Assembly (NCBI RefSeq): GCF_006539165.1 | Contig: NZ_BJMM01000002.1 | Span: 186,001-250,000, forward strand | Direction: 5' to 3' | Length of the DNA: 64,000 nucleotides | Origin: Streptomyces cacaoi | GTDB taxonomy: Bacteria; Actinomycetota; Actinomycetes; Streptomycetales; Streptomycetaceae | In this document: positions 17,685-26,693 of the stretch, piece after piece | How the letters are laid out: each line of letters starts with the position of its first letter | Position numbering within the stretch: position 1 is the first letter of the stretch | Notes under the pieces: model-generated | Database searches by the model: none | The model's input: only the letters and a program-made list of their open reading frames with translations | Told to the model about the DNA's origin: nothing | Made by a program: the position numbers and the translations under genes

Positions 17685-19253
17685 TCAGACGGCCTCCGGC
17701 TCCGCTCCCGCCGCGGCCCCCCGCTCGTCCTGGGCGACCGTGCCCCGGGCCCGCACCGTGCACACCCCGACCACGGCGCCGAACACCGCGGTGGCCGCCG
17801 CCGCCAGGAACGCCAGATGCAGCCCGTGCGAGAACGCCAGCGACGAGATGCGCTCCAGCGTCGAGGTGGCCACCCCGGTGCCGTCCGGCAGCTTCTGGTG
17901 CGCCAGCGCGTCCACGACCCTCTCCCGTACCCGCTCGGGCAGCACGGCGGCCTCCTCCTGGAGCTTGCGGGTGACGCCGGACGCCTGGACGGTGCCCAGC
18001 ACCGCGATACCGAAGACGAGGCCGAACTGCTGGGCCGATTCCACCGTCGCCGAGCCGGCGCCGGAGCGCTCGGTCGACACCTGGGAGAGCGCGGCGGAGT
18101 TCGTCGCCGGGATCGAGGCGCTCACGCCCAGCCCGAAGAGCGCGAGCATCCACCACGTCCAGGCGTAGGAGGAGTCCGCGTCGAGCGTGGCCAGCAGGAA
18201 CAGGCCGGCGGCGGAGAGCGTCAGCCCGCCGAGCATCGGCCAGCGCGGCCCGGCCTTGCCGATCAGCCGGCCCGCGAGCGGCGAGCCGACGACCATGGCC
18301 AGCGCCGCCGGCACGAACGCGAAGCCCGTCGCCACCTCCGAATAGCCCTGCACCTGCTGGAACCACAGCGAGAGGAAGAAGAACAGCGAGGAGAGCGCGA
18401 AGCCGACCACGAAGGCGACGACGATGGCACCGGAGAAGGTGCCGCTGCGGAACAGCCGGACCGGCAGCATCCGGTGCTCACCGCGCTGCTCGACGGTGAT
18501 GAACGCGGCGAAGGCCACCACGGCGAGCGCCCCCGCACCGAGCACGGCCGGGCTCGTCCAGCCCAGGCTGCCGCCCTCGATCAGCGCGAACGCGAGCGCG
18601 GTGGACCACACCAGGCCGAGCACCAGACCGGGGACGTCCAGCCGCTGCCCGGCCAGCGAGGGCAGCGGGCGCGGCAGGGCGCGGGCGCCGAGGACGAGCG
18701 CGATCACGCCCAGCGGCAGGTTGACGGCGAACACCGCGGGCCAGCCGACGGTGCCGACCAGCCAGCCGCCCAGCACGGGCCCGGCCGCGACGGCCACCCC
18801 GTTGAGGCTGGACCAGGCGCCGATCACCTTGGCGCGCGCCCCGGCGTCGGGGAACGCGTGCACGATCAACGAGAGGCTGCCCGGCACGAGTACGGCCGCC
18901 GCGAGCCCCTGCACCGCCCGGCCGATCAGCAGCACCGGAAGCGACGGGGCGAAGGTGCACAGCGCCGCGCCGGCGACGAACAGCACCATGCTCCCCATGA
19001 AGCTCTTGCGCTGGCCGAAGCGGTCGCCGAGCAGCCCGCCGATCAGCAGGAGTCCGGCGAAGGCGAGGGTGTAGGAGTCGATGACCCACTGGAGCCCGGA
19101 GAGCCCGGTGCCCAGGTCGCTGCCGATCGCCGGCAGCGCCACGTTGACCACCGACAGATCGAGCATCGCCAGAAAGACCGCGATGAACAACGTGACGACG
19201 GTGGCTGCCTGATTGCCCCGTTCCCCTGTGCTCGTGACGGATTCGGCAGTCAT
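17685..19253 (-). CDS. DHA2-family (EmrB/QacA-type) MFS exporter, 14 TM
   Basis: This 522-aa protein has the DHA2 signature: LDLSVVNVALPAI in the first helix, GDRFGQRKSF (motif A) and a motif C version GPVLGGWLVG, with 14 hydrophobic segments. It is divergent from a TetR gene (19489), the usual arrangement of a repressor and its efflux target. It lies beside the hydroxamate-type NRPS cluster and may export that product, but this is inferred only from position. Confidence 0.9.
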   Translation of the reverse strand: MTAESVTSTGERGNQAATVVTLFIAVFLAMLDLSVVNVALPAIGSDLGTGLSGLQWVIDSYTLAFAGLLLIGGLLGDRFGQRKSFMGSMVLFVAGAALCTFAPSLPVLLIGRAVQGLAAAVLVPGSLSLIVHAFPDAGARAKVIGAWSSLNGVAVAAGPVLGGWLVGTVGWPAVFAVNLPLGVIALVLGARALPRPLPSLAGQRLDVPGLVLGLVWSTALAFALIEGGSLGWTSPAVLGAGALAVVAFAAFITVEQRGEHRMLPVRLFRSGTFSGAIVVAFVVGFALSSLFFFLSLWFQQVQGYSEVATGFAFVPAALAMVVGSPLAGRLIGKAGPRWPMLGGLTLSAAGLFLLATLDADSSYAWTWWMLALFGLGVSASIPATNSAALSQVSTERSGAGSATVESAQQFGLVFGIAVLGTVQASGVTRKLQEEAAVLPERVRERVVDALAHQKLPDGTGVATSTLERISSLAFSHGLHLAFLAAAATAVFGAVVGVCTVRARGTVAQDERGAAAGAEPEAV

Positions 19254-19382
19254 GCGGTTCTACCCGTTTCTCTCGTGGCTGGGTCACGGGACGCACGGCA
19301 CCGTCCTCCGCCGCGCGGCGGCGCGCTGCCGGGCAGCCCCTTCGCAAGGCGCCGCGTGGGCGACGGCTCCAGGGATGCGTAC

Positions 19383-19392
19383 GGTGTACACC
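19383..19392. promoter_or_regulatory. Candidate TetR operator core
   Basis: GGTGTACACC is a perfect 10-bp palindrome in the 235-bp region between the divergent exporter and TetR genes. TetR-family operators often have such symmetric cores. It stands 97 bp before the chosen TetR start. Confidence 0.4.
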
Positions 19393-19488
19393 ATGTCCGA
19401 GGCTCGCCGTGTTCCCACGGGCCTGTCAAATCCCCCTCGTCACCTCCGGTCAATTCCGGTCAGCACCGCCGTTTGCCATACTGCGAGC

Positions 19489-20145
19489 GTGAACACACCT
19501 GCTCAGCGCCTCCCTTGGAAGACCCTCAACCGACGGGTGGTCATCGACCAGGCCATGCGCGTCGTCGAGACCGAGGGCATCGACAAGCTGTCCATGCGGC
19601 GGGTCGCCGAGCAGCTCGGGGCCTCGCCGATGTCGCTGTACCGGCACGTGGCCAGCAAGAAGGAACTGCTCGGCGCCCTCGCCGAAGAGGTCATGGCCGA
19701 TCTGCGGCCGCCCGGCGGCGACCGCTCCCCGCGCGCCCGGGTGCTGGCCGCGCTGGAGCACGCCCGCGAGGCGATGTCCCGGCACCCCTGGCTGCTGCCG
19801 GTGCTGCTCGCCCAGGACCCGCCGCCGGTCCGGCGCCCGTGGCTGACCGAGCACGTGCTGGACGCGCTGCTGGAGGCCGGTCTCGACGAGAGCGCCGCCG
19901 TGTGCGCCTACCGCAGCCTGTGGCAGTACGTGACCGGCCATCTGCTCAACGCCGGGCGTGAGGACGCCTGGCGTGAGCGTGCGGCCTCCGCGCACACCTC
20001 CGACGAACTCGCCACGGAGCTGGAGCCGTTCCCCGTCCTGCGGCACGCCCTGCCCCGGCTCGCCTCGCTGGATGTGCACGAGCAATTCACCGCGGGCCTG
20101 GAGGCCCAGCTCGACGGCTTCCTGGCCACCGCGGAGCGGGCCTAG
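19489..20145 (+). CDS. TetR-family regulator (C-terminal TetR-C type)
   Basis: This 218-aa protein has an N-terminal helix-turn-helix: NRRVVIDQAMRVVETEGIDKLSMRRVAEQLGASPMSLYRHVASKKEL, spanning about residues 14-59, is the canonical pattern and is given here only in outline positions 14-59. The remainder is helical ligand-binding domain (LLPVLLAQDPP, YRSLWQYVTGHLL). GTG at 19489 is preferred because the reading frame becomes TetR-like there; ATG at 19394 would add 32 residues without a ribosome site. CATACT 7 nt upstream could be a -10 for a leaderless message. It probably represses the divergent DHA2 exporter. Confidence 0.85.
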   Translation: MNTPAQRLPWKTLNRRVVIDQAMRVVETEGIDKLSMRRVAEQLGASPMSLYRHVASKKELLGALAEEVMADLRPPGGDRSPRARVLAALEHAREAMSRHPWLLPVLLAQDPPPVRRPWLTEHVLDALLEAGLDESAAVCAYRSLWQYVTGHLLNAGREDAWRERAASAHTSDELATELEPFPVLRHALPRLASLDVHEQFTAGLEAQLDGFLATAERA

Positions 20146-20202
20146 GACCCGCCCGGCCCCAAAACCGGCCCGAGCACCGCCACGGCGGACCGGCTGCGGC
20201 CC

Positions 20203-20247
20203 CGGTTCCGGCCCCGGCCGCCCCCCGTGCGGTCGGGACCGGAACCG
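20203..20247. terminator. Possible bidirectional terminator between TetR and amidase genes
   Basis: Nine-bp arms CGGTTCCGG (20203-20211) and CCGGAACCG (20239-20247) enclose a 27-nt GC-rich loop in the 131-bp convergent gap. Confidence 0.4.
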
Positions 20248-20276
20248 TGGTCCTTCTCCTCCTCCCCGGATCCGGG

Positions 20277-21665
20277 TCACCCGTCGGCTTCCGCCTCGGG
20301 GTCGTCCGGTGGCGCCAGCAGGCCCTCGGCCCGCTCGGCCAGCGCCAGCAGTTCGTCGTCCTCGCCCCAGTGGCCCACGAGTTGCATCCCCACGGGCAGC
20401 CCCGCCCCGTCCGTGCCGCACGGCAGGGACAGGGCCGGCAGCCCCGTCAGCGACGCGGGCAGGATCAGCGGCGCGAACGCCTGGGTGAGGTCCCAGGTGG
20501 TGCCGTCCGGCCAGTGGAAGACGGGCGTGCCGGCCGGCGGGGCCGTGACGGGCAGGGTCGGAAGGACGAGGCCGTCCAGGCCGTGCCGGGTGAACAGCTC
20601 GGCGTAGGCGGTGCGCAGCGCATCCTTCTCCCGCAGCGTGGCGGCCAGTTCGCCCGCCGGGAAGGCGGCGGCGTGCTCCAGCAGCAGCCGCACGTCCTTC
20701 GTGTAGGAGTCCGCGTGCTTGTCGACCAGGTCGGCGTGCACCCGGGCCAGTTCGGGCAGCGACACCCGCACGTACAGCTCGAACTGCTCGTTCCAGCCGG
20801 GGAGTTCGACCGGCTCCAGGGTCACGCCCGGCGCCGCGCGCAGCGCCGCCAGCCCCTCGGCGAGCGCGGCGGCCACACCCGGCTGGACGTAGCCGGAGAA
20901 CAGCGCCTCCGGGACCCCCAGCACGCACGGCCCCTTCCGCAGTCCGGCACGGCGCGGCCGGAACGGTTCCAGGGTGAGCGGGTCGAGCGGGTCGGGGCCG
21001 CGCACCGCGTCCAGCAGCAGCCGCACGTCCCGCACGTGCCGGCCGAGGAGTCCCACATGGTCCAGCGAGGGGCTGGCCGGGAACATCCCGTACCGGCTGA
21101 CCAGCCCGTAGGTGGGTTTGAAGCCCACGACACCGCACAGCGCGGCGGGGATGCGCACCGAGCCGCCGGTGTCGCTGCCCAGCGCGGCCCGGCACACCCC
21201 GGCGGCCACGGCGGCGGCCGAACCGCCGGAGGAGCCGCCGGGCAGATGGCCGGGGTGCCGGGGGTTGCGGGTCGGGGTGTTGACCACGCCGCAGCCGAAC
21301 TCGTGCATCCGGGTCTTCCCGAACGGCAGCGCGCCCGCCGCGCGCAGCCGGGCCACCACCGTCGCGTCGGTGCGGGGGACGTTGCCCTCCAGCACCCGGG
21401 AGCTGCAACTGGTGCGCTCCCCGGCGGTGTCGAAGATGTCCTTCACCGCCACCGGGGCGCCCCACAAGCCCCCGCGAGGGGCGCCCCGGCGGTCGATCGC
21501 CTGTGCCCGGCGCAGCACGAGCGAGCTCTCCAGCGTTTCGAAGGCGTGCACGAGCGGCTCGGTGGCCTCGTACCGCTCCAGCGCGGCACGGGCCAGCACG
21601 CTCGCGCCCGCCGGGCCGCGCGGCCCGGCGGCGGTGCCCGGTGGTCCGCTTCTCGCGGAGGTCAC
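20277..21665 (-). CDS. Amidase-signature family enzyme of the NRPS cluster
   Basis: This 462-aa hydrolase has the Ser-cisSer-Lys triad motifs: Lys in PVAVKDIFDT, Gly/Ser core GGSSGGSAAAVAAGV, and the nucleophile region GSDTGGSVRIPA followed by GFKPTYG. Such enzymes hydrolyse amides, and many can transfer the acyl group to hydroxylamine to give a hydroxamate. The GTG start overlaps the stop of the amidotransferase gene (GTGA), so the two are co-translated. In the proposed pathway it could trim a precursor, act in resistance, or perform acyl transfer to hydroxylamine; the sequence does not decide. Confidence 0.88.
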   Translation of the reverse strand: MTSARSGPPGTAAGPRGPAGASVLARAALERYEATEPLVHAFETLESSLVLRRAQAIDRRGAPRGGLWGAPVAVKDIFDTAGERTSCSSRVLEGNVPRTDATVVARLRAAGALPFGKTRMHEFGCGVVNTPTRNPRHPGHLPGGSSGGSAAAVAAGVCRAALGSDTGGSVRIPAALCGVVGFKPTYGLVSRYGMFPASPSLDHVGLLGRHVRDVRLLLDAVRGPDPLDPLTLEPFRPRRAGLRKGPCVLGVPEALFSGYVQPGVAAALAEGLAALRAAPGVTLEPVELPGWNEQFELYVRVSLPELARVHADLVDKHADSYTKDVRLLLEHAAAFPAGELAATLREKDALRTAYAELFTRHGLDGLVLPTLPVTAPPAGTPVFHWPDGTTWDLTQAFAPLILPASLTGLPALSLPCGTDGAGLPVGMQLVGHWGEDDELLALAERAEGLLAPPDDPEAEADG

Positions 21666-23518
21666 AGCGCCACCTCGACGTCGTACATCCGCATCCAGTC
21701 GTCCAGCTGCACGACCATCTCCAGGCTGGAGCGGTTCGCCTGCTCGGCGGCGGGCCCCTCGGGGTCGTCGAGATAGCGCTGCGTCAGCTCGGTGTCGAGC
21801 AGTTCGCGGACCGGCGAGTCGGACGAGCGCAGGATGCCGGCGACCTTGGTACGCAGCCGCGCCGCGTATGCGGGGTCCACTGCCACCGGGTAGCCGGCCT
21901 TCTCGCGGTCGCGCACCGAGGGCGGCAGCAGATCCGCCGTGGCGGCCCGCAGCAGGCTCTTCTCCCGGCCGTCGAACGTCTTCATCGCCCAGGGGATGTT
22001 GAACACGTACTCCACCAGCCGGTGGTCGCAGAACGGCACCCGTCCCTCCAGGGAGGCGCCCATGCCCATCCGGTCCTTGCGGTCGAGGATGATCTGGAGG
22101 TACCGGGTGAGGTTGAAGTACGTGATCTCCCGCATCCTGCGGTCCAGGGGCGCCTCGCCGTCGAGCACCGGCACCTCGGCGAGCGCCTCGCTGTACCGGT
22201 CCTGCTCGTAGCTGCGCAGATCGAGCTTGGCCTGGAGATCGGGCGCCAGGAGCCCGGCCGACCAGATGGTGTTGGCGCCCGGCATCCGCCGGCTGGCCTC
22301 CACCCACGGCAGCATCGCGGTGTCCCGGTAGTGCTGGTCGTGGAACCAGCCGTAACCGCCGAACATCTCGTCCGAGGCGTCACCGGTCAGCGCCGCGGTG
22401 CAGCCCTCGCGGACGCCCCGGCTGAGCACGTACAGCGAGGTGTACAGATCGCCCAGCGGCGTGGGCAGATCGCGGGCGCTCAGCGCCGCCCGCCGGTTCT
22501 CCTCGCTCATCAGGTCCTCGGGCCCGACCATCACGGTCGTATGGGTGGTGCCCAGATGCCTGACCATCTCCTGGACGAACGGCTCGTCCATGGTGTTGCG
22601 CACGCCGTCGCCCTTGAAGTGCTCGGCGTGGTCCTTGAAGTCGACGGAGAAGGTGAGCAGTTCGTCCTGCTGCCGGCGCTTGAGCGCGCGGGAGGCGAGG
22701 GCGGTGATGACGCTGGAGTCCAGCCCGCCGGACAGGAAGCAGCCCAGCGGGACGTCGGCGACGACCTGGCGGTCGACGGTGTCCTCCAGGATCTCCCGGA
22801 TGGTGGAGATCGTGGTGTCGAGGTCGTCGGTGTGCTCGCGGGCCGGCAGGGACCAGTACCGGTGCAGCTTGGTGCCCGCGCGGGAGCTGCACAGCATGGT
22901 GCCGGGCGGGAGCTCGCGGATACCGCGGTAGACGGCCTCGCCCGGGGTCTTGACCAGGGTGAGGGCCTCGCGCAGCCCCTCCACGTCGACGGTCGCGCGC
23001 ACCTGCGGGTGGGCCAGGATCGCCTTCGACTCCGAGCCGAAGATCACCGAGTCGTCGCGCACCAGGTAGTGCAGCGGGTAGATGCCGAACCGGTCGCGGA
23101 TGAGCGTGAGTTCGTCGACCCGGGCGTCCCAGACGGCGAAGGCGAACATGCCGTTGAAGCGGCGGGCGCAGTCCCTGCCCCACTCCAGGTAGGACCGGAG
23201 CACCACCTCGGTGTCGCTGGCGGTGCCGAAGCGGTGGCCGAGCTGCACCAGTTCCTCGCGGAGCTCCACGAAGTTGAACAGCTCACCGGTGTAGGCGAGG
23301 ACCACCGGACCGTCGTCGCTCGGGTGCACCATCGGCTGGACGCCGCCGGGGAGGTCGACGACCGACAGACGGCGCACACCCAGTCCGGCGTGGCCGCCGG
23401 TCCACACGTCGGAGGCGTCGGGGCCGCGGCGGTCCATCGTGTCGGTCATGGCACGCAGCAGCCGACGCTGCTCGGTCAGGTCGCGACGGAGGTCGATCCA
23501 GCCGGCTATTCCACACAT
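21662..23518 (-). CDS. Asparagine synthetase (glutamine-hydrolysing)-like amidotransferase
   Basis: This 618-aa two-domain protein begins MCGIAGWIDL, so Cys2 can act as the glutaminase nucleophile after Met removal. The class II glutaminase domain spans about 1-215. The synthetase domain has the ATP pyrophosphatase loop LSGGLDSSVI near residue 260. Such homologues in natural-product clusters amidate small or tailored carboxylates with ammonia from glutamine. Here it lies downstream of an AurF-like N-oxygenase and overlaps the amidase gene. The proposed role is conversion of the free carboxylate of an alkylsuccinyl unit into the amide that becomes the hydroxamate. A housekeeping asparagine role is possible but the context argues against it. 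Confidence 0.88.
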   Translation of the reverse strand: MCGIAGWIDLRRDLTEQRRLLRAMTDTMDRRGPDASDVWTGGHAGLGVRRLSVVDLPGGVQPMVHPSDDGPVVLAYTGELFNFVELREELVQLGHRFGTASDTEVVLRSYLEWGRDCARRFNGMFAFAVWDARVDELTLIRDRFGIYPLHYLVRDDSVIFGSESKAILAHPQVRATVDVEGLREALTLVKTPGEAVYRGIRELPPGTMLCSSRAGTKLHRYWSLPAREHTDDLDTTISTIREILEDTVDRQVVADVPLGCFLSGGLDSSVITALASRALKRRQQDELLTFSVDFKDHAEHFKGDGVRNTMDEPFVQEMVRHLGTTHTTVMVGPEDLMSEENRRAALSARDLPTPLGDLYTSLYVLSRGVREGCTAALTGDASDEMFGGYGWFHDQHYRDTAMLPWVEASRRMPGANTIWSAGLLAPDLQAKLDLRSYEQDRYSEALAEVPVLDGEAPLDRRMREITYFNLTRYLQIILDRKDRMGMGASLEGRVPFCDHRLVEYVFNIPWAMKTFDGREKSLLRAATADLLPPSVRDREKAGYPVAVDPAYAARLRTKVAGILRSSDSPVRELLDTELTQRYLDDPEGPAAEQANRSSLEMVVQLDDWMRMYDVEVAL

Positions 23519-23651
23519 GTGAGGTCCTGGTTCTGTGAGTAACGGTTCCGGTGGGCGGGGGACCGGAGACGGAGGCGGGCGGCGCGCGCGGCGCCGGGGG
23601 CCGGCGGGCCGCGGAGCGGGCGGCCGGGCAGCGGGAGCGGGGCGTGTCCGG

Positions 23652-24602
23652 TCACGGGGCGGCGTGCAGCCTCTCCGGAACGATCAGCCCGGCCTCGGTG
23701 AAGCTCTCCTCCACGCCCGGCAGGTCGAAGGCGTCGTGATCGGCGAAGAGGCGGAGCGTCTGCCGGGCGGCGCGGCGCATGTTCGCGAGGACCTCCTGGC
23801 GCGGATAGGACTCGGCGACGATCCGCGCGGCCGTCGCGGGCGGCACGTCGCTCGCCAGCAGCGCGGCCTTCACCATCCGCAGATCGGGCTCCAGGCAGGC
23901 CAGCACCAGTTCCGGCAGCACCCGCGCGGCGGCGGCGCGGTCGGGAACGCTGAGCGCTCCCCACAGCCGGTTGAAGAACAGCGCGAAGAAGGCGTGGTGG
24001 CGGGCCTCGTCGCGGGCGTGGTCGGCGACGACCTCACGGACTCCGGTGACGACGCTGCGGTCGCGCGGCACGTCGCCGAGTATCGAGGTGACGAGGGTTT
24101 CGAAGACGACGACCTGGAGCAGCCCGCCCAACCCGGGCCGGAGCCGGTCGAGTTCGGCCTTGGCCGCGTCCAGCCGGTCCAGCACCGGGTCGAAGCTGTA
24201 GGGGATGTCGGGTATCCCCGTCTCCCGGGCGACCTGCTGGACCATGTCGAAGCTCATCAGCGAGTGGAACGCCTCGTCGCAGTAGATCTTCCACGCGTCC
24301 ATGCGGATCGGGCCGGCCACGGCGAACCCGGCCTCGTCCAGGGCGATGCGGTGCGTGGTGCGGTTGACGACCTTGGCTTCGAGGTGGGCCGTGCGGTTCA
24401 TGTACTCGTACAGGCCGCGGGCCGCCAGCGCGTCGCGGACGGAGGCCGGCATGGCCTGGACGGCTTCGTGCTCCAGGTGCGGCAGCAGAGCGGGGGAGAA
24501 GAGCCACTTGCCGTCGTCCCGCTCGTCGTGGAAGAGCCTGCGTGCACTGACCCGTACGCCCGCTCTCTCGTACCAGCCCTGGAATATGTCGTGGTGCCCC
24601 AT
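23652..24602 (-). CDS. AurF-type non-heme diiron N-oxygenase
   Basis: This 316-aa helical protein carries the full ligand set of the AurF family: Glu75 (HLEAKVVN), Glu110 and His113 (DEAFHS), Glu168 (VFETL), His195, Glu199 and His202 (DHARDEARHH). As recalled for AurF (E101, E136, H139, E196, H223, E227, H230), the spacing matches closely: 35, 3, 55 versus 57, 27, 4, 3. AurF and CmlI oxidise arylamines to nitro groups through hydroxylamines; here the likely step is N-hydroxylation towards a hydroxamate. ATG 24602 has AGAGGA 5 nt upstream; an earlier ATG near 24671 lacks a site. It heads the minus arm of the cluster. Confidence 0.87.
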   Translation of the reverse strand: MGHHDIFQGWYERAGVRVSARRLFHDERDDGKWLFSPALLPHLEHEAVQAMPASVRDALAARGLYEYMNRTAHLEAKVVNRTTHRIALDEAGFAVAGPIRMDAWKIYCDEAFHSLMSFDMVQQVARETGIPDIPYSFDPVLDRLDAAKAELDRLRPGLGGLLQVVVFETLVTSILGDVPRDRSVVTGVREVVADHARDEARHHAFFALFFNRLWGALSVPDRAAAARVLPELVLACLEPDLRMVKAALLASDVPPATAARIVAESYPRQEVLANMRRAARQTLRLFADHDAFDLPGVEESFTEAGLIVPERLHAAP

Positions 24603-24662
24603 CGAGTCCTCTGCGTGAGTTCGGGTCGGGCCGTTGACCTTGAGGGTGATCCCGTAAGCACT

Positions 24663-24679
24663 TGCGTACATGCTACGCA
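24663..24679. promoter_or_regulatory. Inverted repeat upstream of the N-oxygenase operon
   Basis: TGCGTA (24663-24668) and TACGCA (24674-24679) are perfect 6-bp arms around a 5-nt centre, 61 bp upstream of the ATG. It is a candidate operator or 5-prime leader structure. Confidence 0.4.
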
Positions 24680-25025
24680 TCCTCAACTCCCCTTGTACAG
24701 GGAGGAGTCGAAGAGCGGCGTCGTCGCACCTCGCGGGGGTGCGCCGGTCCGTCCACCCGGCACGTCCGGCCGTAAGTGGTGCGCGCGCCGTCCGTTGAGG
24801 ACCGAGCGGCGCCGAATGTGGGCGCCGCGCCGACGGTGATGAATGAAGTGTGAACCCCTTGCGAGCCGTGTGCCGTCCGGAGTAGGGGTGGCGGCCACGC
24901 CATGAATTCACCGCGGGAAGCCACCGCTCGGCGGCACCGAAACCGCGGCTCCATGAACTCCCTTATTTCAGGTCATATCCGGGTCATTCGCGCAGCAGAG
25001 CGTGTGGGTGTGGTCACGTTCGGCA

Positions 25026-25053
25026 AGTGCACGTGGCTCTTGACGCGTGCACT
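25026..25053. promoter_or_regulatory. Inverted repeat flanking the -35 of the NRPS operon promoter
   Basis: AGTGCACG (25026-25033) and CGTGCACT (25046-25053) are perfect 8-bp arms around a 12-nt centre containing TTGACG. Binding there would cover the -35, so it is a good operator candidate. Confidence 0.55.
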
Positions 25054-25069
25054 GCGCGCAAGTCAGGAT
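25040..25069 (+). promoter_or_regulatory. Promoter of the NRPS operon
   Basis: TTGACG (25040-25045), 18-nt spacer, CAGGAT (25064-25069). The start would fall about 55 nt before the adenylation gene. Confidence 0.5.
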
Positions 25070-25129
25070 GCCGTCTGACCAAGCACAGCGCTCTCAAAAA
25101 TCAACGATTACTTGACGTGGGAGGGTGTT

Positions 25130-26644
25130 TTGGCGACGGCGGAGTGCCTGCCCGAGCTCTTCGACCGCACCGCGGAACGGTTTCCGGACGCCGTGGCCGT
25201 GACAGGAAAGTCCGGCTCTTTGACCTACGCCGAACTCCGCACCCGAGCAGAGTCACTCGCCCACCGAATTCGCGAGGAGATACCCGGCACCGGTTCCCGT
25301 ATCGGTATCCGGCTGTCCCGCGACATTTTCGTTCCCGTCGCCGTGCTCGCAGTTCTCAAGTCCGGCAACGCCTATGTGCCGCTCGATCCCGAATACCCCG
25401 AGGAGCGGGTCCGGTTCATGGCCGAGGACGCCGAGGTGCGCGCCCTCGTCTCGGACCGCCCCGCCGGCCCCGGCACCCCGGCCGTGCCGCACCTGCCGGT
25501 CGCCGGCCCGGACGCCGCGGACCGGCCGGCGGGCGCCGCCCCGCTGCCCGCCGTCGCACCCGGCGATCCGGCCTATGTCATCTACACCTCAGGATCCACC
25601 GGCCGCCCGAAAGGCGTGGCCGTGGCGCACGAGAGCGTGCTGGCCCTGCTCGACGGCTGCGCGGGCGTGTTCGACATCGACGAGCACGACGTGTGGACGC
25701 TCTTCCACTCCTACTGCTTCGACTTCTCCGTGTGGGAGATGTGGGGCGCCTTCGCCCACGGCAGCCGCCTCGTCGTCGTGGACGCCGACGTCGCCGCCTC
25801 GCCGGAGCGGACCGTGCGCCTGCTCGCCGACGAGGGCGTCACCGTCCTCAACCAGGTGCCGTCCGTCTTCCGCACCCTGGCCAGGGTCGCCCGGGACACG
25901 GCGCCGCCCGCGCCCCCCGTCCGCCATGTGATCTTCGGTGGTGAACCGCTGGCGCCGCACGGCATGCGCAACTGGCGGGAGGCGTTCGGCCCGGGCACCG
26001 TCTTCCACAACATGTACGGCATCACCGAGACCACGGTCTTCGTCACGGCCCACCGCGTACCGGAACACGCGATCGACGGGGACGCCACCCTGCCCATCGG
26101 CCTCCCGCTGAAGGGGTACGACACCGTCGTCGTCGACGAGGACGACAAGCCCGTGCCGCCCGGCGGCCAGGGCGAACTCCTCGTCTCCGGCACCGCCGTG
26201 GCCCTCGGCTACCTCAACCGGCCGGAGCTGACCGCCGAACGCTTCGTCGAACTCGCCCTGCCGGAGCGGGAGCCCGCGCGCTACTACCGCAGCGGGGACA
26301 TCGCCCTGCTGCGGCACGACGGGCTGCTCGAACACCTCGGCCGCCGCGACAACCAGGTCAAACTGCACGGCTACCGGATCGAGACCGGCGAGATCGAGAC
26401 CGTCCTGGCCACCGCCGACGGCGTGCAGGAGGTCGCGGTGGTCGTCGGCACCACCACCGCCGGCCACCAGGTCCTCGTCGCCTTCTACGTGGCGGACGAG
26501 AACCTGGACCGCACGCTGCGCAGCACGGCCTTCGGGAAACTGCCGCTGCACATGGTGCCCGTCGGGTACCGGCGCCTCGACGCGCTCCCCCTGTCACCGT
26601 CGGGAAAGACGGACCGGACCGCCCTGGAGAGAATGCCGGTCTGA
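25130..26644 (+). CDS. Free-standing adenylation enzyme, Thr-like specificity
   Basis: This 504-aa protein is one A domain without carrier or condensation domain. Core motifs are present: YTSGSTGRPKG (A3), YGITETTV (A5), YRSGDIA (A7), GRRDNQVKLHGYRIE (A8) and SPSGKTDR (A10) with the catalytic Lys. Manual extraction of the pocket residues gives D-F-W-N-I-G-M-V-F-K, one change (His to Phe at the ninth position) from the Thr code DFWNIGMVHK. The next protein has a degenerate A domain, so this enzyme probably loads that protein's carrier in trans. I chose the TTG at 25130 after GGGAGGG; TTG 25112 is the alternative. No MbtH partner is in the window. Confidence 0.85.
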   Translation: MATAECLPELFDRTAERFPDAVAVTGKSGSLTYAELRTRAESLAHRIREEIPGTGSRIGIRLSRDIFVPVAVLAVLKSGNAYVPLDPEYPEERVRFMAEDAEVRALVSDRPAGPGTPAVPHLPVAGPDAADRPAGAAPLPAVAPGDPAYVIYTSGSTGRPKGVAVAHESVLALLDGCAGVFDIDEHDVWTLFHSYCFDFSVWEMWGAFAHGSRLVVVDADVAASPERTVRLLADEGVTVLNQVPSVFRTLARVARDTAPPAPPVRHVIFGGEPLAPHGMRNWREAFGPGTVFHNMYGITETTVFVTAHRVPEHAIDGDATLPIGLPLKGYDTVVVDEDDKPVPPGGQGELLVSGTAVALGYLNRPELTAERFVELALPEREPARYYRSGDIALLRHDGLLEHLGRRDNQVKLHGYRIETGEIETVLATADGVQEVAVVVGTTTAGHQVLVAFYVADENLDRTLRSTAFGKLPLHMVPVGYRRLDALPLSPSGKTDRTALERMPV

Positions 26645-26693
26645 ATTCCGGCCCACCCCGTACCGCCGTCGATTCATCAGGGAGTAAGCGGCA

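Larger units (their letters stand above)
24603..25129. other. Divergent promoter region of the NRPS cluster
   Basis: This 527-bp gap between the N-oxygenase and adenylation genes has locally lower GC and no credible gene. It contains inverted repeats at 24663-24679 and 24687-24704 (CTCCC/GGGAG around TGTACA) on the N-oxygenase side, and a promoter flanked by an inverted repeat at 25026-25069. All cluster regulation visible in the sequence is here; no regulator gene lies inside the cluster. Confidence 0.75.

Noticed and set aside
23652..24671. Upstream ATG start of the N-oxygenase
   Set aside because: The added residues are not family-like, the start lacks a ribosome site, and it would overlap the dyad at 24663-24679.
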